Below are positions 8,051 through 18,300 of a stretch of DNA of 64,000 nucleotides, one piece after another (position 1 is the stretch's first letter; each line of letters begins with the position of its first letter). Under the pieces are notes generated by a model. The model had not been told where the DNA came from and made no database searches. It worked only from the letters and a program-made list of their open reading frames with translations. This stretch comes from Flavisolibacter sp. (GTDB lineage Bacteria > Bacteroidota > Bacteroidia > Chitinophagales > Chitinophagaceae), in the NCBI GenBank assembly GCA_028288675.1, contig JAQBNG010000051.1, positions 1 through 64,000 of the forward strand. Direction: 5' to 3'. The translations under genes were made by a program, and so were the position numbers.

Positions 8051-10480
8051 ATGAAAAAAGGAGCCCGTGTTTTTTGGACCATTTTCTTTTCCGGCTTTGG
8101 CGCATTCGTGATTTTTATTATGCTTTGCATCTTTGGCGTTTTTGGAAAACTTCCCTCTTTAAAAGAATTAGAAAACCCAAGCATCCTGCAATCCTCCGAA
8201 GTGTTTGCAGCCGATGGAACTTTAATGGGTAAATATTATACAGAAAGAGGAAACAGAAGCAATGTCTCCTATCGCGATATTTCGCCACATGTAATTAATG
8301 CCTTAATTGCTACAGAAGATGAACGCTTTTACGATCATGCTGGTATTGATGCGAAGAGTACCATGCGGGCAGTTTTTTTATTAGGTAAAGAAGGCGGCGG
8401 TTCTACCATCACACAGCAATTGGCAAAAACCTTGTTAGACCAGGGTTCTAAAAACAAAGCCTGGCGGGTAATAGAAAAGTTTAAAGAATATATAGTTGCT
8501 ATAAGGTTAGAAAGAAATTTCACCAAAGAAGAGATCATCGCGCTGTATTTAAATGCTGTGCCTTTTGGCGATAATATTTATGGAGTGCGAAATGCTGCCC
8601 GCACTTTTTTTCAAAAAGAACCTTACCAATTAACTGTTGACGAATCTGCCTTATTAGTAGGTATGTTAAAAGCCAATTCCCTTTACAACCCAAGGGTACA
8701 TCCCAAAGAAGCTAAAGAGCGCCGTAATGTAGTAATTGGCCAGATGGAAAAGAACGACAAGATCAAAACAGCCGAAGCAAACCGGTACAAAACGCTGCCC
8801 ATCAAGATCAATTACAAAAAAATGGATGAGAACACCGGTTATGCGCCTTACTTCCGGGAGGTATTGCGTAATGAGGTTGCCGATGTTTTAAAAGACGTGA
8901 AAAATCCTGACGGTAATGATTACAGCGTTTATAAAGACGGGTTGAAAGTATACACTACCATCAATCCAAAAATGCAGGACTATGCCGAGGAAGCAGTGGC
9001 GCAACAAATGCCCATTCTGCAAAAAGCGTTAAACAACCAACGCAATATCAAAAACGGTTCAGTATGGAAAGGGCATGAAAATGTGTTAGACGCCTCAATG
9101 AAAAGCAGCGACCGCTGGAAGGCTATGAAAGATGAAGGGCTTGGCGATAAAGACATTAAGCAGGCCTTTAAAACGAAAGTGCCGATGAAGATATTTGCCT
9201 GGAATCCCAAGCGGGAAAGAGATACGGTTATGACACCAATGGACTCTATCCGGTATCATCGCCAAATGATGCAAACCGGTTTTATAGTAATGGACCCGGT
9301 AACCGGTGAAGTAAAGGCCTGGGTAGGCGGGATTGGCTTTAAAACTTATAAACTTGATCATGCACAGTTAGATGTAAAACGCCAGGTGGGTTCTACTATT
9401 AAACCGTTATTGTATTGCCAGGCAATGGAAGAAAGAGGTATGTCGCCAGAGACAACTGTGATGGATCAACAGCAGGATTTTGGTAATGGCCAATTAGTGC
9501 CGGCAACCACTAAAACCTGTAAAGGAAATGCTATAAGCATGGCGTCGGCACTAGCCTGGAGTAAAAACTGCGCAACAGCCTATATTATGAAGCAGGTTGG
9601 TCCGGCACAGTTCGCCAATTTTTTAGAACGCATTAATATACCAACAGAAGTAAAGCCTTTTCCGTCCATTGCTTTAGGTGCCTGCGATTTAAGTCTATTT
9701 GAAATGATGTGGGGCTATACACTATTTGCCGGTGGTGGTTTTTCTACCAAGCCCACATTTATCAACCGTATAGAAGACCGAAACGGTAATATTATTTATC
9801 GTTCCAATATCGGCAATAACCGTAAGCAGGTTGTGAGTGAAGCTACCGCCTATAAAATGAGCAGGATGATGGAAGGCCCCGTAACAAAAGGAACAGCGGC
9901 AGGATTGATGCAGGATTTGGGCGTAAAAGAAATGGGTGGCAAAACAGGCACTACCAATGATAATGCGGATGCCTGGTTCATGGGCTACACGCCACAATTA
10001 TTGGGTGGTGTATGGATCGGTTGCGATGACCGTTTTATCCGCATAGAAAGCGCACAGGGTTATGGCGGTACGGCAGCACGTCCTATTTTCCAGGCCTTCT
10101 TTAAAAAAGCCTTGAATGATAAAACTTTGGGCCTGGATAAGCAAGCTACGTTCCCTATACCGGCCGACCTACAAAACGAAATCACCAATGCTGACATTAT
10201 GGAAATTATCCCTAACGAGGATAATGCAGAAGGCGCCGATCAAAATATGAATGCTGATGATTACACATTGGATACGACATCATATCAAAATATGAAGCCG
10301 GAATCTGAAAAGCCGGTAGAAGATGTACCAAAGAAAGAATCAAAAAAAGACACGACTGCTAAAAAACCAATCGGATCTATTGTAGAAGAGAAGAAAGAAA
10401 AGAAAGGGTTGTTTAAGAAACTATTTGGCGGAAAGGATAAAGACAAGGAAAAGGCACAAGAGAAAAGCAATGATTATTAA
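8051..10480 (+). CDS. Class A penicillin-binding protein (PBP1A type)
   Basis: This 809-aa bifunctional peptidoglycan synthase polymerises lipid II and crosslinks the strands. There is a single N-terminal membrane anchor at about residues 8-31. The GT51 glycosyltransferase domain has the catalytic Glu in ATEDERFYDH (Glu89) and the GGSTITQQLAKTL motif near 115-127. The transpeptidase domain has the SxxK motif at Ser448-Lys451 (GSTIK), SxN at Ser504-Asn506 and KTG at 631-633. All catalytic residues are present. The last 90 or so residues are acidic and then very lysine-rich and disordered. It follows porW on the same strand and ends at a strong terminator. The pairing may reflect a shared role at the envelope, but no direct link is shown. 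Confidence 0.95.
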   Translation: MKKGARVFWTIFFSGFGAFVIFIMLCIFGVFGKLPSLKELENPSILQSSEVFAADGTLMGKYYTERGNRSNVSYRDISPHVINALIATEDERFYDHAGIDAKSTMRAVFLLGKEGGGSTITQQLAKTLLDQGSKNKAWRVIEKFKEYIVAIRLERNFTKEEIIALYLNAVPFGDNIYGVRNAARTFFQKEPYQLTVDESALLVGMLKANSLYNPRVHPKEAKERRNVVIGQMEKNDKIKTAEANRYKTLPIKINYKKMDENTGYAPYFREVLRNEVADVLKDVKNPDGNDYSVYKDGLKVYTTINPKMQDYAEEAVAQQMPILQKALNNQRNIKNGSVWKGHENVLDASMKSSDRWKAMKDEGLGDKDIKQAFKTKVPMKIFAWNPKRERDTVMTPMDSIRYHRQMMQTGFIVMDPVTGEVKAWVGGIGFKTYKLDHAQLDVKRQVGSTIKPLLYCQAMEERGMSPETTVMDQQQDFGNGQLVPATTKTCKGNAISMASALAWSKNCATAYIMKQVGPAQFANFLERINIPTEVKPFPSIALGACDLSLFEMMWGYTLFAGGGFSTKPTFINRIEDRNGNIIYRSNIGNNRKQVVSEATAYKMSRMMEGPVTKGTAAGLMQDLGVKEMGGKTGTTNDNADAWFMGYTPQLLGGVWIGCDDRFIRIESAQGYGGTAARPIFQAFFKKALNDKTLGLDKQATFPIPADLQNEITNADIMEIIPNEDNAEGADQNMNADDYTLDTTSYQNMKPESEKPVEDVPKKESKKDTTAKKPIGSIVEEKKEKKGLFKKLFGGKDKDKEKAQEKSNDY

Positions 10481-10520
10481 TCTGAACTATGGTTTTTGAG
10501 ATTTAAAAAAAATTGCAGGA

Positions 10521-10556
10521 AACAAAGAGCCGTTCATATCAGAACGGCTCTTTGTT
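10521..10556 (+). terminator. Rho-independent terminator
   Basis: Perfect 15-bp arms (10521-10535 and 10542-10556) flank a 6-nt loop, with T-rich sequence at the 3' side. It closes the penicillin-binding protein transcript 40 nt after the stop codon. Confidence 0.9.
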
Positions 10557-10618
10557 TTATTAAAAATCTCCATTACCTACAATCCTAAAAATCCGGCAAA
10601 TCGTGGTTCAGACTTTCT

Positions 10619-10626
10619 TACTTTTG
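10619..10626 (+). promoter_or_regulatory. -7 element of sucD promoter
   Basis: TACTTTTG matches TAnnTTTG exactly and lies 19 nt before the sucD ATG. No clear -33 TTTG is visible at the usual distance. Confidence 0.55.
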
Positions 10627-10645
10627 CGAAACTTCAAAATCAATT

Positions 10646-11515
10646 ATGAGTATTCTTGTCAATAAATCTTCTAAAGTGTTGGTGCAGGGTTTTACAGGCA
10701 CCGAAGGCACTTTTCATGCCTCGCAGATGATTGAGTATGGAACGACTGTAGTAGGTGGCGTTACCCCGAATAAAGGAGGTACAACACACCTTGACAGAAA
10801 GGTATATAACACGGTAGATAGCTGTGTTAAAGAAACCGGCGCCAATGTTTCTATCATTTTTGTACCACCATCCTTTGCTGCAGATGCAATTATGGAAGCC
10901 GCCGATGCCGGAGTTGCTTTAGTGATCTGCATTACCGAAGGCATTCCCGTGCAGGACATGGTAAAAGTGAAGAACTTTTTACAAGGCAGGGGCACCCGTT
11001 TAATCGGCCCTAATTGTCCGGGTGTAATTACTGCCGGAGAATGTAAAGTGGGTATTATGCCGGGCTTCGTATTTAAAAAAGGGCGCATTGGTATCGTGTC
11101 AAAATCCGGGACGCTAACGTATGAGGCAGCCGACCAGGTTGCAAAAGCGGGCCTTGGCATCTCTACTGCGGTTGGTATCGGTGGGGACCCGATCATCGGA
11201 ACTACAACCAAAGAAGCTGTTGAATTATTTATGAATGATGCTGATACGGATGCGATTGTAATGATTGGTGAAATTGGCGGCGGCATGGAAGCCGAAGCAG
11301 CTCATTGGATCAAAGCATCAGGAAACAAAAAACCGGTAGTTGGTTTCATTGCCGGACAAACCGCACCTCCCGGTCGTCGTATGGGACATGCAGGTGCAAT
11401 AGTTGGTGGTGCAGAAGATACAGCTGCCGCTAAGATGAAAATTATGGCGGAATGTGGTATTCATGTGGTATCAAGCCCTGCAGATATTGGAAAGACGATG
11501 GCGGGAATTATGTAA
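10646..11515 (+). CDS. sucD: Succinate-CoA ligase, alpha subunit
   Basis: This 289-aa protein forms, with the beta subunit SucC, the TCA-cycle enzyme that makes ATP or GTP from succinyl-CoA. The N-terminal CoA-binding Rossmann domain begins [15 protein letters not shown] and continues to about residue 125. The ligase domain contains SKSGTLTYE and the phospho-histidine in GRRMGHAGA (His248). Length and motifs are normal. It stands alone between a terminator upstream and a gene-free stretch downstream; sucC is not adjacent, as is common in Bacteroidota. It has its own promoter. Confidence 0.96.
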   Translation: MSILVNKSSKVLVQGFTGTEGTFHASQMIEYGTTVVGGVTPNKGGTTHLDRKVYNTVDSCVKETGANVSIIFVPPSFAADAIMEAADAGVALVICITEGIPVQDMVKVKNFLQGRGTRLIGPNCPGVITAGECKVGIMPGFVFKKGRIGIVSKSGTLTYEAADQVAKAGLGISTAVGIGGDPIIGTTTKEAVELFMNDADTDAIVMIGEIGGGMEAEAAHWIKASGNKKPVVGFIAGQTAPPGRRMGHAGAIVGGAEDTAAAKMKIMAECGIHVVSSPADIGKTMAGIM

Positions 11516-11592
11516 TACAATAGTCAGAATATAAGAGACAGGAATTGAATTTAGAGAAATGAATTGTTTGAAATGTGCAATAGATTTGTTGC

Positions 11593-11648
11593 AGTACAAG
11601 AGTGCGACGCAAGAAAAGCCTGATAGTAGCACTACCGCTTAGTACATA
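11593..11648 (+). repeat. TGCGACGCAA dispersed repeat, copy 2
   Basis: The core TGCGACGCAA is at 11603-11612, preceded by GTACAAGAG and followed by GATAGTAGCACTACCGCTTAG. It lies in the 11516-11978 gap, which holds no gene; the only other structure I see there is the hairpin at 11733-11758. Confidence 0.65.
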
Positions 11649-11732
11649 AATAATGATTTTTCAATTAGATCATTAATTCTGCATTTTAGCTCCTGGCTCC
11701 TTTCTCCTGAATTCTAACTACTATATAAAAGT

Positions 11733-11758
11733 GAAGCCCTTCTAAATCGAAGGGCTTC
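11733..11758. terminator. Hairpin between convergent genes
   Basis: Nine-bp arms GAAGCCCTT and AAGGGCTTC flank an 8-nt loop. On the minus strand it is followed by ACTTTTATATA, so it may end the rfaE1 transcript, and it could serve sucD from the other side. Confidence 0.6.
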
Positions 11759-11978
11759 GTTGCATTCAAAAGGACGTAATTACTTTCAGTTTCACAGGTG
11801 CGTCAGGAATAGGTTTTTTGGTGTTTCATTAAGGTGAGTAATAGATAGGCTTTTACTCCCCGCGTTTAGTCACTGATTGATAAAGTATAGTTAACGGAAG
11901 TAGCCTTTCACACCTCTTTTACATTTACGAAACATCAGGGCAACTCGTATTTTGATAAAGGCTGAAATCTAAGACAAT

Positions 11979-12968
11979 TCATGAAAGCAAAAGTTCGCAT
12001 TCATGAAGCAACGCTAACTTACTAATAGCTGCGGTGCCAACTTCTTCACAAACCAATCCACCGGCAATGTTGGCAATTTCCGCCATCAGGTGTACGTTCT
12101 TTCGCACTGCATAAACTAAAGCGGCAACAGCTATAACCGTATCGCCGGCGCCCGAAACATCAGCTACATTACGGATATGCGAAGCAATGATATTAGCGCT
12201 TTCACCATGCTGGTAAAACACGCCTTTTTCGGAAAGGGTAATCAAAGAAATATGATGGCGAAGTTGCTGATGCAGGGCCTGGTGAATCTCCTGCAATAGC
12301 GGAAGCTGCGTATCGGTAAATAAAATGTTAAGTGCTTCTTTTACTTCTTTTAAATTCGGCTTAAAAATATCAACACCATCGTAGCTGAAAAAATTTCTAC
12401 GCTTTGGATCAACAGCAGTAAGCACATTAGCGTCTTTGCAAATGGCAATAACTTCTTTAATAATAGTTTCGGTCAGCACGCCTTTGTTGTAATCTTCCAG
12501 TATAACAATATGGGGCGATTCTGTTTCTACAAAAGCCCTGAAATTCCGCAACAGGTTTTCGCTGTCTGCCTCCGTTAAATCATTTGTCTGTTCGGCATCT
12601 AAACGCATCATTTGCTGGTTGCGACTGATGATGCGTGTTTTGTTAGTGGTAATGCGATGCCGGCTTTTTAAACTATAATCAGTTTTAATGTTGTTATCTG
12701 CAAACAACTGCGTTAAGCAGGATGCATCATCATCATCTCCCATTACTGAAATAACGTAGGCCTGCGCACCCAATGATTGAATATTAAGCGCCACATTGCC
12801 GGCGCCGCCAATGCGTTGTTCTTTTTTTGTAACTGATACAATAGGTACTGGTGCCTCGGGGGAGATGCGCTCTACCCCACCCCATAGATAAGTATCCAGC
12901 ATAACATCGCCGATGACACCCACCTTAACCGATTCAAAATCTTTAAATAACTGCACTACATTCTCCAT
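11979..12968 (-). CDS. rfaE1: D-glycero-beta-D-manno-heptose-7-phosphate kinase
   Basis: This 329-aa PfkB-family sugar kinase corresponds to the N-terminal domain of HldE/RfaE, which phosphorylates heptose-7-phosphate at O1 during ADP-heptose synthesis for LPS. Evidence includes the N-terminal VGVIGDVMLDTYLWG, the IGGAGNVALN substrate loop, and the GAGDT anion hole with catalytic Asp276. The nucleotidyltransferase half of fused HldE proteins is absent, so the next step must be encoded elsewhere. It starts 2 bp after the stop of the amino-acid permease gene and is likely co-transcribed with it. Confidence 0.88.
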   Translation of the reverse strand: MENVVQLFKDFESVKVGVIGDVMLDTYLWGGVERISPEAPVPIVSVTKKEQRIGGAGNVALNIQSLGAQAYVISVMGDDDDASCLTQLFADNNIKTDYSLKSRHRITTNKTRIISRNQQMMRLDAEQTNDLTEADSENLLRNFRAFVETESPHIVILEDYNKGVLTETIIKEVIAICKDANVLTAVDPKRRNFFSYDGVDIFKPNLKEVKEALNILFTDTQLPLLQEIHQALHQQLRHHISLITLSEKGVFYQHGESANIIASHIRNVADVSGAGDTVIAVAALVYAVRKNVHLMAEIANIAGGLVCEEVGTAAISKLALLHECELLLS

Positions 12969-12970
12969 AA

Positions 12971-14437
12971 TTACACCACTGTTTTTTTGCGGGACAGCGC
13001 CACGAAATAAATTGGGATACCAATAAGAACGATCCCAAGACCGTAGTAAGGATATTTACCCTGGTACATAATAAGCAAGGTGCAAAAAGCAGTACCCATT
13101 AAAATGTAAAGCGCCGGAAGCGCAGGATAACCGAAGGCCTTGTAAGGCCGTTCTGCATTTGGCCTTTTCTTCCTAAGGATAAAGATGCCGGCAATAGTTA
13201 ATACATAAAACAGCACTACCACAAACGATACCATGTCCAGCAGGTTGCCGTATTGACCACTCAGGCAAAGCGCACAAGCCATGGCACATTGAATCCACAA
13301 TGCATATTCCGGAACAGCGGCTTTGTTAAGACGACCGGTTTGTTTAAAGAACAAGCCATCATTGGCCATTGTGTAATAAACTCTTGCACCAGCTAATATT
13401 AACCCGTTGTTACACCCGAATGTCGACACCATGATTAGTATCGCAAGGAAGGTAGTACCAACAGTACCAAAGATCTCGTTTGATACGGATAAAGCAATCC
13501 TGTTATCTTTTGCAAATGCCAGTTGCTCTAATGGCAATACAGATAGGTACATCAGGTTGGCAGCTACATATATGATGGTTACAATCAGAGTACCCAGAAA
13601 CAAACTCAAGCCAATATTCCGCTGTGGGTTTTTCACTTCCCCTGCAATGAAAGTAATATTGTTCCATGCATCGGAACTGAATATGCTCCCTACCATCGCC
13701 GATGCTACTGCACCCAACGCTACCAACCCAATCAAAGGTGTCCATGTGTTTGATGTAACATTGGCATCGATGCGGGTAGCATGTTGCCTGATCGTCCACG
13801 CATCCTCCCAGTTGGCGTCCCAAACACCTGACTTAGCAGCAAGGAACCCGAAAATAATTAATCCGAAAAGCGCAAGCAACTTCGCCGTGGTAAACGTTGT
13901 TTGAATTAATTTACCTCCTTTAATTCCTTTTGTATTAATGTAGGTAAGCAAAACTACAAGCCCAATTCCTATCAACTGTGCAGCCGTAATTTTAAATCCA
14001 TCTGCGGTTCCCAGTAAAATATTTCCATCCCCTAATGATGGCTCGAGATAGCCTAAAAATTTACCAAAGGCCACTGCTACTGCCGCTATCGTTCCTGTTT
14101 GAATAACCGCAAAAAAACTCCATCCATAAAGAAACCCAATGAAGGGATTATAAGCCTCTCTGAGATAAACATATTGCCCGCCCGCCTTCGGAAACATAGC
14201 ACTTAACTCACCATAACTTAATGCAGCCGTTAACGTCATAAAGCCGGTCAATAGCCATGCAGTAATTAACCATCCTGCAGAGCCAAGGTCTTTCAACATA
14301 TCTGCACTCACAATAAAGATCCCGGAGCCAATCATAGAACCGGCAACAATCATAGTGGCATCTAGTAAGCCTAATGAACGTTTGAAGGTTTTATCTTCTA
14401 CTATTGCTTCTCCTGGTGTTAGAACTTCTGGCTGCAT
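12971..14437 (-). CDS. APC-family amino-acid permease
   Basis: This 488-aa integral membrane protein has about 12 hydrophobic segments. The first contains the APC signature for the substrate amine and carboxylate (VAGSMIGSGIF, about residues 31-41), and GELSAMFPKAGGQYVYLREAY follows in helices 2-3. It resembles LAT/SteT-type amino-acid exchangers or permeases. The substrate cannot be told from the sequence. It lies 2 bp upstream of rfaE1, with no obvious functional link, and a terminator separates it from the preceding ompH-like gene. Confidence 0.88.
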   Translation of the reverse strand: MQPEVLTPGEAIVEDKTFKRSLGLLDATMIVAGSMIGSGIFIVSADMLKDLGSAGWLITAWLLTGFMTLTAALSYGELSAMFPKAGGQYVYLREAYNPFIGFLYGWSFFAVIQTGTIAAVAVAFGKFLGYLEPSLGDGNILLGTADGFKITAAQLIGIGLVVLLTYINTKGIKGGKLIQTTFTTAKLLALFGLIIFGFLAAKSGVWDANWEDAWTIRQHATRIDANVTSNTWTPLIGLVALGAVASAMVGSIFSSDAWNNITFIAGEVKNPQRNIGLSLFLGTLIVTIIYVAANLMYLSVLPLEQLAFAKDNRIALSVSNEIFGTVGTTFLAILIMVSTFGCNNGLILAGARVYYTMANDGLFFKQTGRLNKAAVPEYALWIQCAMACALCLSGQYGNLLDMVSFVVVLFYVLTIAGIFILRKKRPNAERPYKAFGYPALPALYILMGTAFCTLLIMYQGKYPYYGLGIVLIGIPIYFVALSRKKTVV

Positions 14438-14488
14438 TAAATAATTTTTTTGAAGATAAGGATTCAGACAAAAGTAAGGGCATAAAAA

Positions 14489-14508
14489 AATCCCGCATTA
14501 GCGGGATT
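14489..14508 (-). terminator. Rho-independent terminator of the ompH-like gene
   Basis: Eight-bp arms AATCCCGC and GCGGGATT flank a 4-nt loop, followed on the minus strand by a run of T. It lies 19 nt past the stop codon at 14528. Confidence 0.88.
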
Positions 14509-14527
14509 GATAACTATGCTGAATAGA

Positions 14528-15124
14528 TTACTTCTTTTTATACAAGCCATTTAATCCTTTCAATAAGTCACCTGTGATATTATATGTGCTGTCACGGTAA
14601 AATATAAAACCAGGCTCGTAAGCCAATATATAAGTATAACCCTTACTCTTATTATACTCTTTTAAATAATCTTCCACTTTCATTTTCACATCCTGCATTT
14701 TACGCATGTACAAATCCTGAAACTTCTGATCCATCTCTTGTTTCGTGCTGCGTATACGTTCCTGCAGTTGAAGAACATCGCGGTTTGCTTTCTCTGATTC
14801 TACCTGCGACATGCTTTGCGACTGACCCTGGTATTGTGTGATTTTTTCGTTGTATGTTTTTTGCAAACGGGTAAGCTCATTGTTGATGCGTTCTTCCTCT
14901 TTGCCCAATTCTGTTTTTACATCTTTCACCATAGCAAAAGAAGCATTGATGGAATCCATTTCAAAATAAGCGATGCGAAAATCACCAGCAGGTACTGACG
15001 CCGTTCCGGTAGATGAAACCACCTTCGTCGTCTCTGCCTTTTTACCCGATGAAAAATGAAGGTAAAAAAGGACAGCAACGGCAACTACTAAAACGATATT
15101 CAAAATGAGTGAAGCATTCTTCAT
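14528..15124 (-). CDS. OmpH/Skp-family periplasmic chaperone-like protein
   Basis: I choose the ATG at 15124 (198 aa). A longer frame reaches 15223 but adds a segment unlike a protein start and places the hydrophobic helix internally. The protein has an N-terminal hydrophobic helix (about residues 4-22) with no clear cleavage site, a short linker, the conserved strand FRIAYFEMDSI, a long charged coiled-coil region (about 70-150), and a C-terminal strand segment YTYILAYEPGFIFY. This is the layout of OmpH/Skp chaperones, which hold unfolded outer-membrane proteins in the periplasm. It is probably membrane-tethered here. It is transcribed alone and ends at a strong terminator. Confidence 0.82.
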   Translation of the reverse strand: MKNASLILNIVLVVAVAVLFYLHFSSGKKAETTKVVSSTGTASVPAGDFRIAYFEMDSINASFAMVKDVKTELGKEEERINNELTRLQKTYNEKITQYQGQSQSMSQVESEKANRDVLQLQERIRSTKQEMDQKFQDLYMRKMQDVKMKVEDYLKEYNKSKGYTYILAYEPGFIFYRDSTYNITGDLLKGLNGLYKKK

Positions 15125-15198
15125 TCGGCCCAAAATTTTAGTGGACGAAAATATGAGGTTCAGGCGGTTTGGAAACGTTAAAAGCAGGAGGATAATTC

Positions 15199-15318
15199 GC
15201 AATTTGCAATGAGCAATACGCAATAAGTTGCCTTAAATGGATGCAGTTTCCTGCAAATAAAAAGGAGCAAGATTACTCTTGCTCCTTTTGCTTATTGCTT
15301 ATTGCATATTGTCTATTG
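15199..15318. repeat. Palindrome of GCAAT words around the rpoC terminator
   Basis: The left arm 15199-15228 repeats words such as GCAATTTGCAAT, GAGCAAT and CGCAATAAG. The right arm 15291-15318 repeats their complements (CTTATTG, CTTATTGCATATTG). The terminator hairpin at 15260-15289 lies between the arms. Confidence 0.5.
15260..15289 (-). terminator. Terminator of the rpoBC transcript
   Basis: Perfect 13-bp arms (15260-15272 and 15277-15289) flank a TTAC loop. On the minus strand the stem is followed by a T-rich tract. It lies 31 nt past the rpoC stop. Confidence 0.9.
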
Positions 15319-15320
15319 TT

Positions 15321-18300
15321 TTACTCATCATCATCAAACGTCATTGCTTCCTTGGCTGTTTGCAGCAATTCATATTCTTCCTTGCTACCAACAATCATGT
15401 TTTCAAACTCACGCAGACCTGTACCCGCAGGTATCAGGTGACCTGTGATAACGTTTTCTTTCAAGCCGATCATATCATCGGTTTTACCTTGAATAGCGGC
15501 TGACGACAATACCTTAGTTGTTTCCTGGAACGATGCGGCTGATATCCAGCTTGGCACACCCAAAGATGCTTTGGTAATACCGAGCAATGTTGGTTGCGAA
15601 GTAGCCGGTTTTGCATCACGGTATTCAACCAATTTTTTATCGCTACGTCGTAAGATGGAATTCTCTTCACGCAATTCACGCAGGGTTACAATTTGTCCGG
15701 CTTTCATCTTAGTTGATTCACCAAATTCAGTTACAACTTTCTTATCAAAGATGTTGTCGTTCTCTTCGTTGAATTCAAATTTATCTTCCAAATCCTCTTC
15801 AAGGAAACGTGTATCACCCGGATCAACAATGGAAACCTTGCGCATCATCTGGCGAACGATCACCTCAATGTGCTTATCATTGATTCTTACACCCTGCAAA
15901 CGATACACTTCCTGGATTTCATTTACCACATACTGCTGTACAGCAAACGGTCCCTGAATGGAAAGAATATCCTGCGGTGCAATTTGACCATCAGATAACG
16001 GCGAACCGGCTTTTACAAAGTCACCATCCTGCGCCAGAATCTGGCGGGTTAATGGAACTAAATATTTACGGGTCACACCATCTTTCGCTTCAATGATGAT
16101 TTCGCGGTTACCACGTTTTACAGCACCCATTGTTACCACACCATCAATCTCCGATACTATCGCAGGGTTAGATGGATTACGGGCTTCAAACAATTCTGTT
16201 ACACGAGGCAGACCACCCGTGATATCACGCAACTTGCCTAATACACGAGGAATTTTCACTAATACCTGGCCGGCTTTTACTTCTTCGCCATCTTCAGGCA
16301 AAATGTGCGAACCAGTTGGTAAGTTGTAAATCTTCTTATCCTTTCCTTCAACGATCATTGAAGGAATTTTTGTTTTATCTCTTGTTTCAATTACCACTTT
16401 CTCGCGGTGACCAGTTTGCTCATCGGCTTCTTCGCGGAAGGTGATACCGTCAATTACATTCTCAAACCTCAACGTACCATTTTGCTCGGCCATGATGACG
16501 TTGTTGTAAGGATCCCATGTGCAAAGAACATCGCCTTTCTTTACTTGTTGGCCATCTTTTACATTCAAAGTAGCACCGTAAGGAATATTATTAGTAATCA
16601 GTAAACGATCGGCTTTCTGATCAATAATTCTTGCCTCACCAGTACGGCCAATAACGATCTGTACTTTCTCGCCTTCATTGTTTACTGCATTTACAGAACG
16701 TACACCGTCAAACTGGATTGTACCATCGAACTTGGCAGGCAATGTTGATTCTACAGATGCAGAACCAGCCACACCACCCACGTGGAATGTACGTAAGGTT
16801 AACTGCGTACCCGGCTCACCAATACTTTGTGCAGCGATGATACCTACGGCATCACCTTTCTGTGCCAGGTAACCTGTCGCCAGGTTTTTACCATAACATT
16901 TTACACAAGTACCACGCTTCGCTTCACAAGTCAGCACCGAACGAATTTCAACAGTTTCTATTCCAACTTCTTCAATTTTGCGGGCAACACTTTCTGAGAT
17001 TTCTTCACCGGCCTGTATAATTAAAGCTTCATTTATAGGATTGAAAATATTATGCACCGATGTACGGCCTTCAATTCTATCTGACAATGGCTCAATAATA
17101 TCTTCATTATCTTTTAATGCAGAAGTGGCAATGCCACGCAGGGTTCCACAATCTTCTTCGGTAATAACAACATCCTGTGATACGTCAACCAAACGACGGG
17201 TTAAGTAACCGGCATCCGCTGTTTTAAGGGCCGTATCGGCCAAACCTTTACGGGCACCGTGGGTAGAGATAAAGTAATCCAGTACATTCAATCCGCCTTT
17301 AAAGTTGGAAAGAATTGGGTTTTCAATAATCTCAGAACCACTGCTGCCTGACTTACGAGGCTTCGCCATCAATCCCCTGATGCCAGCCAACTGCTTGATC
17401 TGTTGTTTGGAACCACGGGCACCGGAATCAAGCATCATAAACACGGAGTTGAAGCCTTGTTTATCTGCTGCCAGTTCACGAATCAATGTTTCAGTAATAC
17501 GGGTATCCACACGAGACCAGATGTCAACCGTTTGGTTATACCGCTCGTTATTAGTAATTAAACCCATGTTGTAGTTGTCCCAAACTTCATCTACTTCAAC
17601 CTTTGCATTGGCTACCAACTCTTCTTTAATAGCCGGAATGATAAGATCATTAATAGAGAACGACAAACCACCACGGAAGGCCATACGGAAACCAAGAGTT
17701 TTGATATCATCCAAAAACTTAGCAGTCTTTGGTACATTGGTAATGTTGATGATATCACCGATAATTTCACGAAGGTTTTTCTTCGTTAAAAGGGCGTTGA
17801 TAAAACCAACTTCTTTTGGTACAAACTGGTTGAAGATGACACGGCCGACAGTTGTTTCCAACAATATATTGGTGATAGTGCCATCATCAGCACGAACGTT
17901 TGTTTTTACCCTGATATGCGCATGTAAGTCAATCTTGTTTTCGTTATATGCGATGATCACTTCTTCTGAGCTGTAAAACGCTTTTCCTTCGCCACGAACC
18001 TTTAGTTCTTCTGTTGACTTTCTGCCTTTGGAAATGTAATACAAACCAAGCACCATGTCCTGTGAAGGAAGGGTGATAGGCGTACCATTTTGTGGGTTCA
18101 AAATGTTATGCGAAGCAAGCATCAATAACTGTGCTTCTAAAATAGCCGCATTGCTTAACGGAACGTGAACGGCCATCTGGTCACCATCAAAATCGGCGTT
18201 GAATGCAGATGTTACTAATGGATGAAGCTGGATGGCTTTACCTTCTACTAATTTTGGCTGGAAGGCCTGAATAGATAAACGGTGCAACGTTGGGGCACGG

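Noticed and set aside
13407..13904. 165-codon plus-strand frame opposite the permease gene
   Set aside because: It is a shadow of the well-supported permease reading frame on the minus strand.
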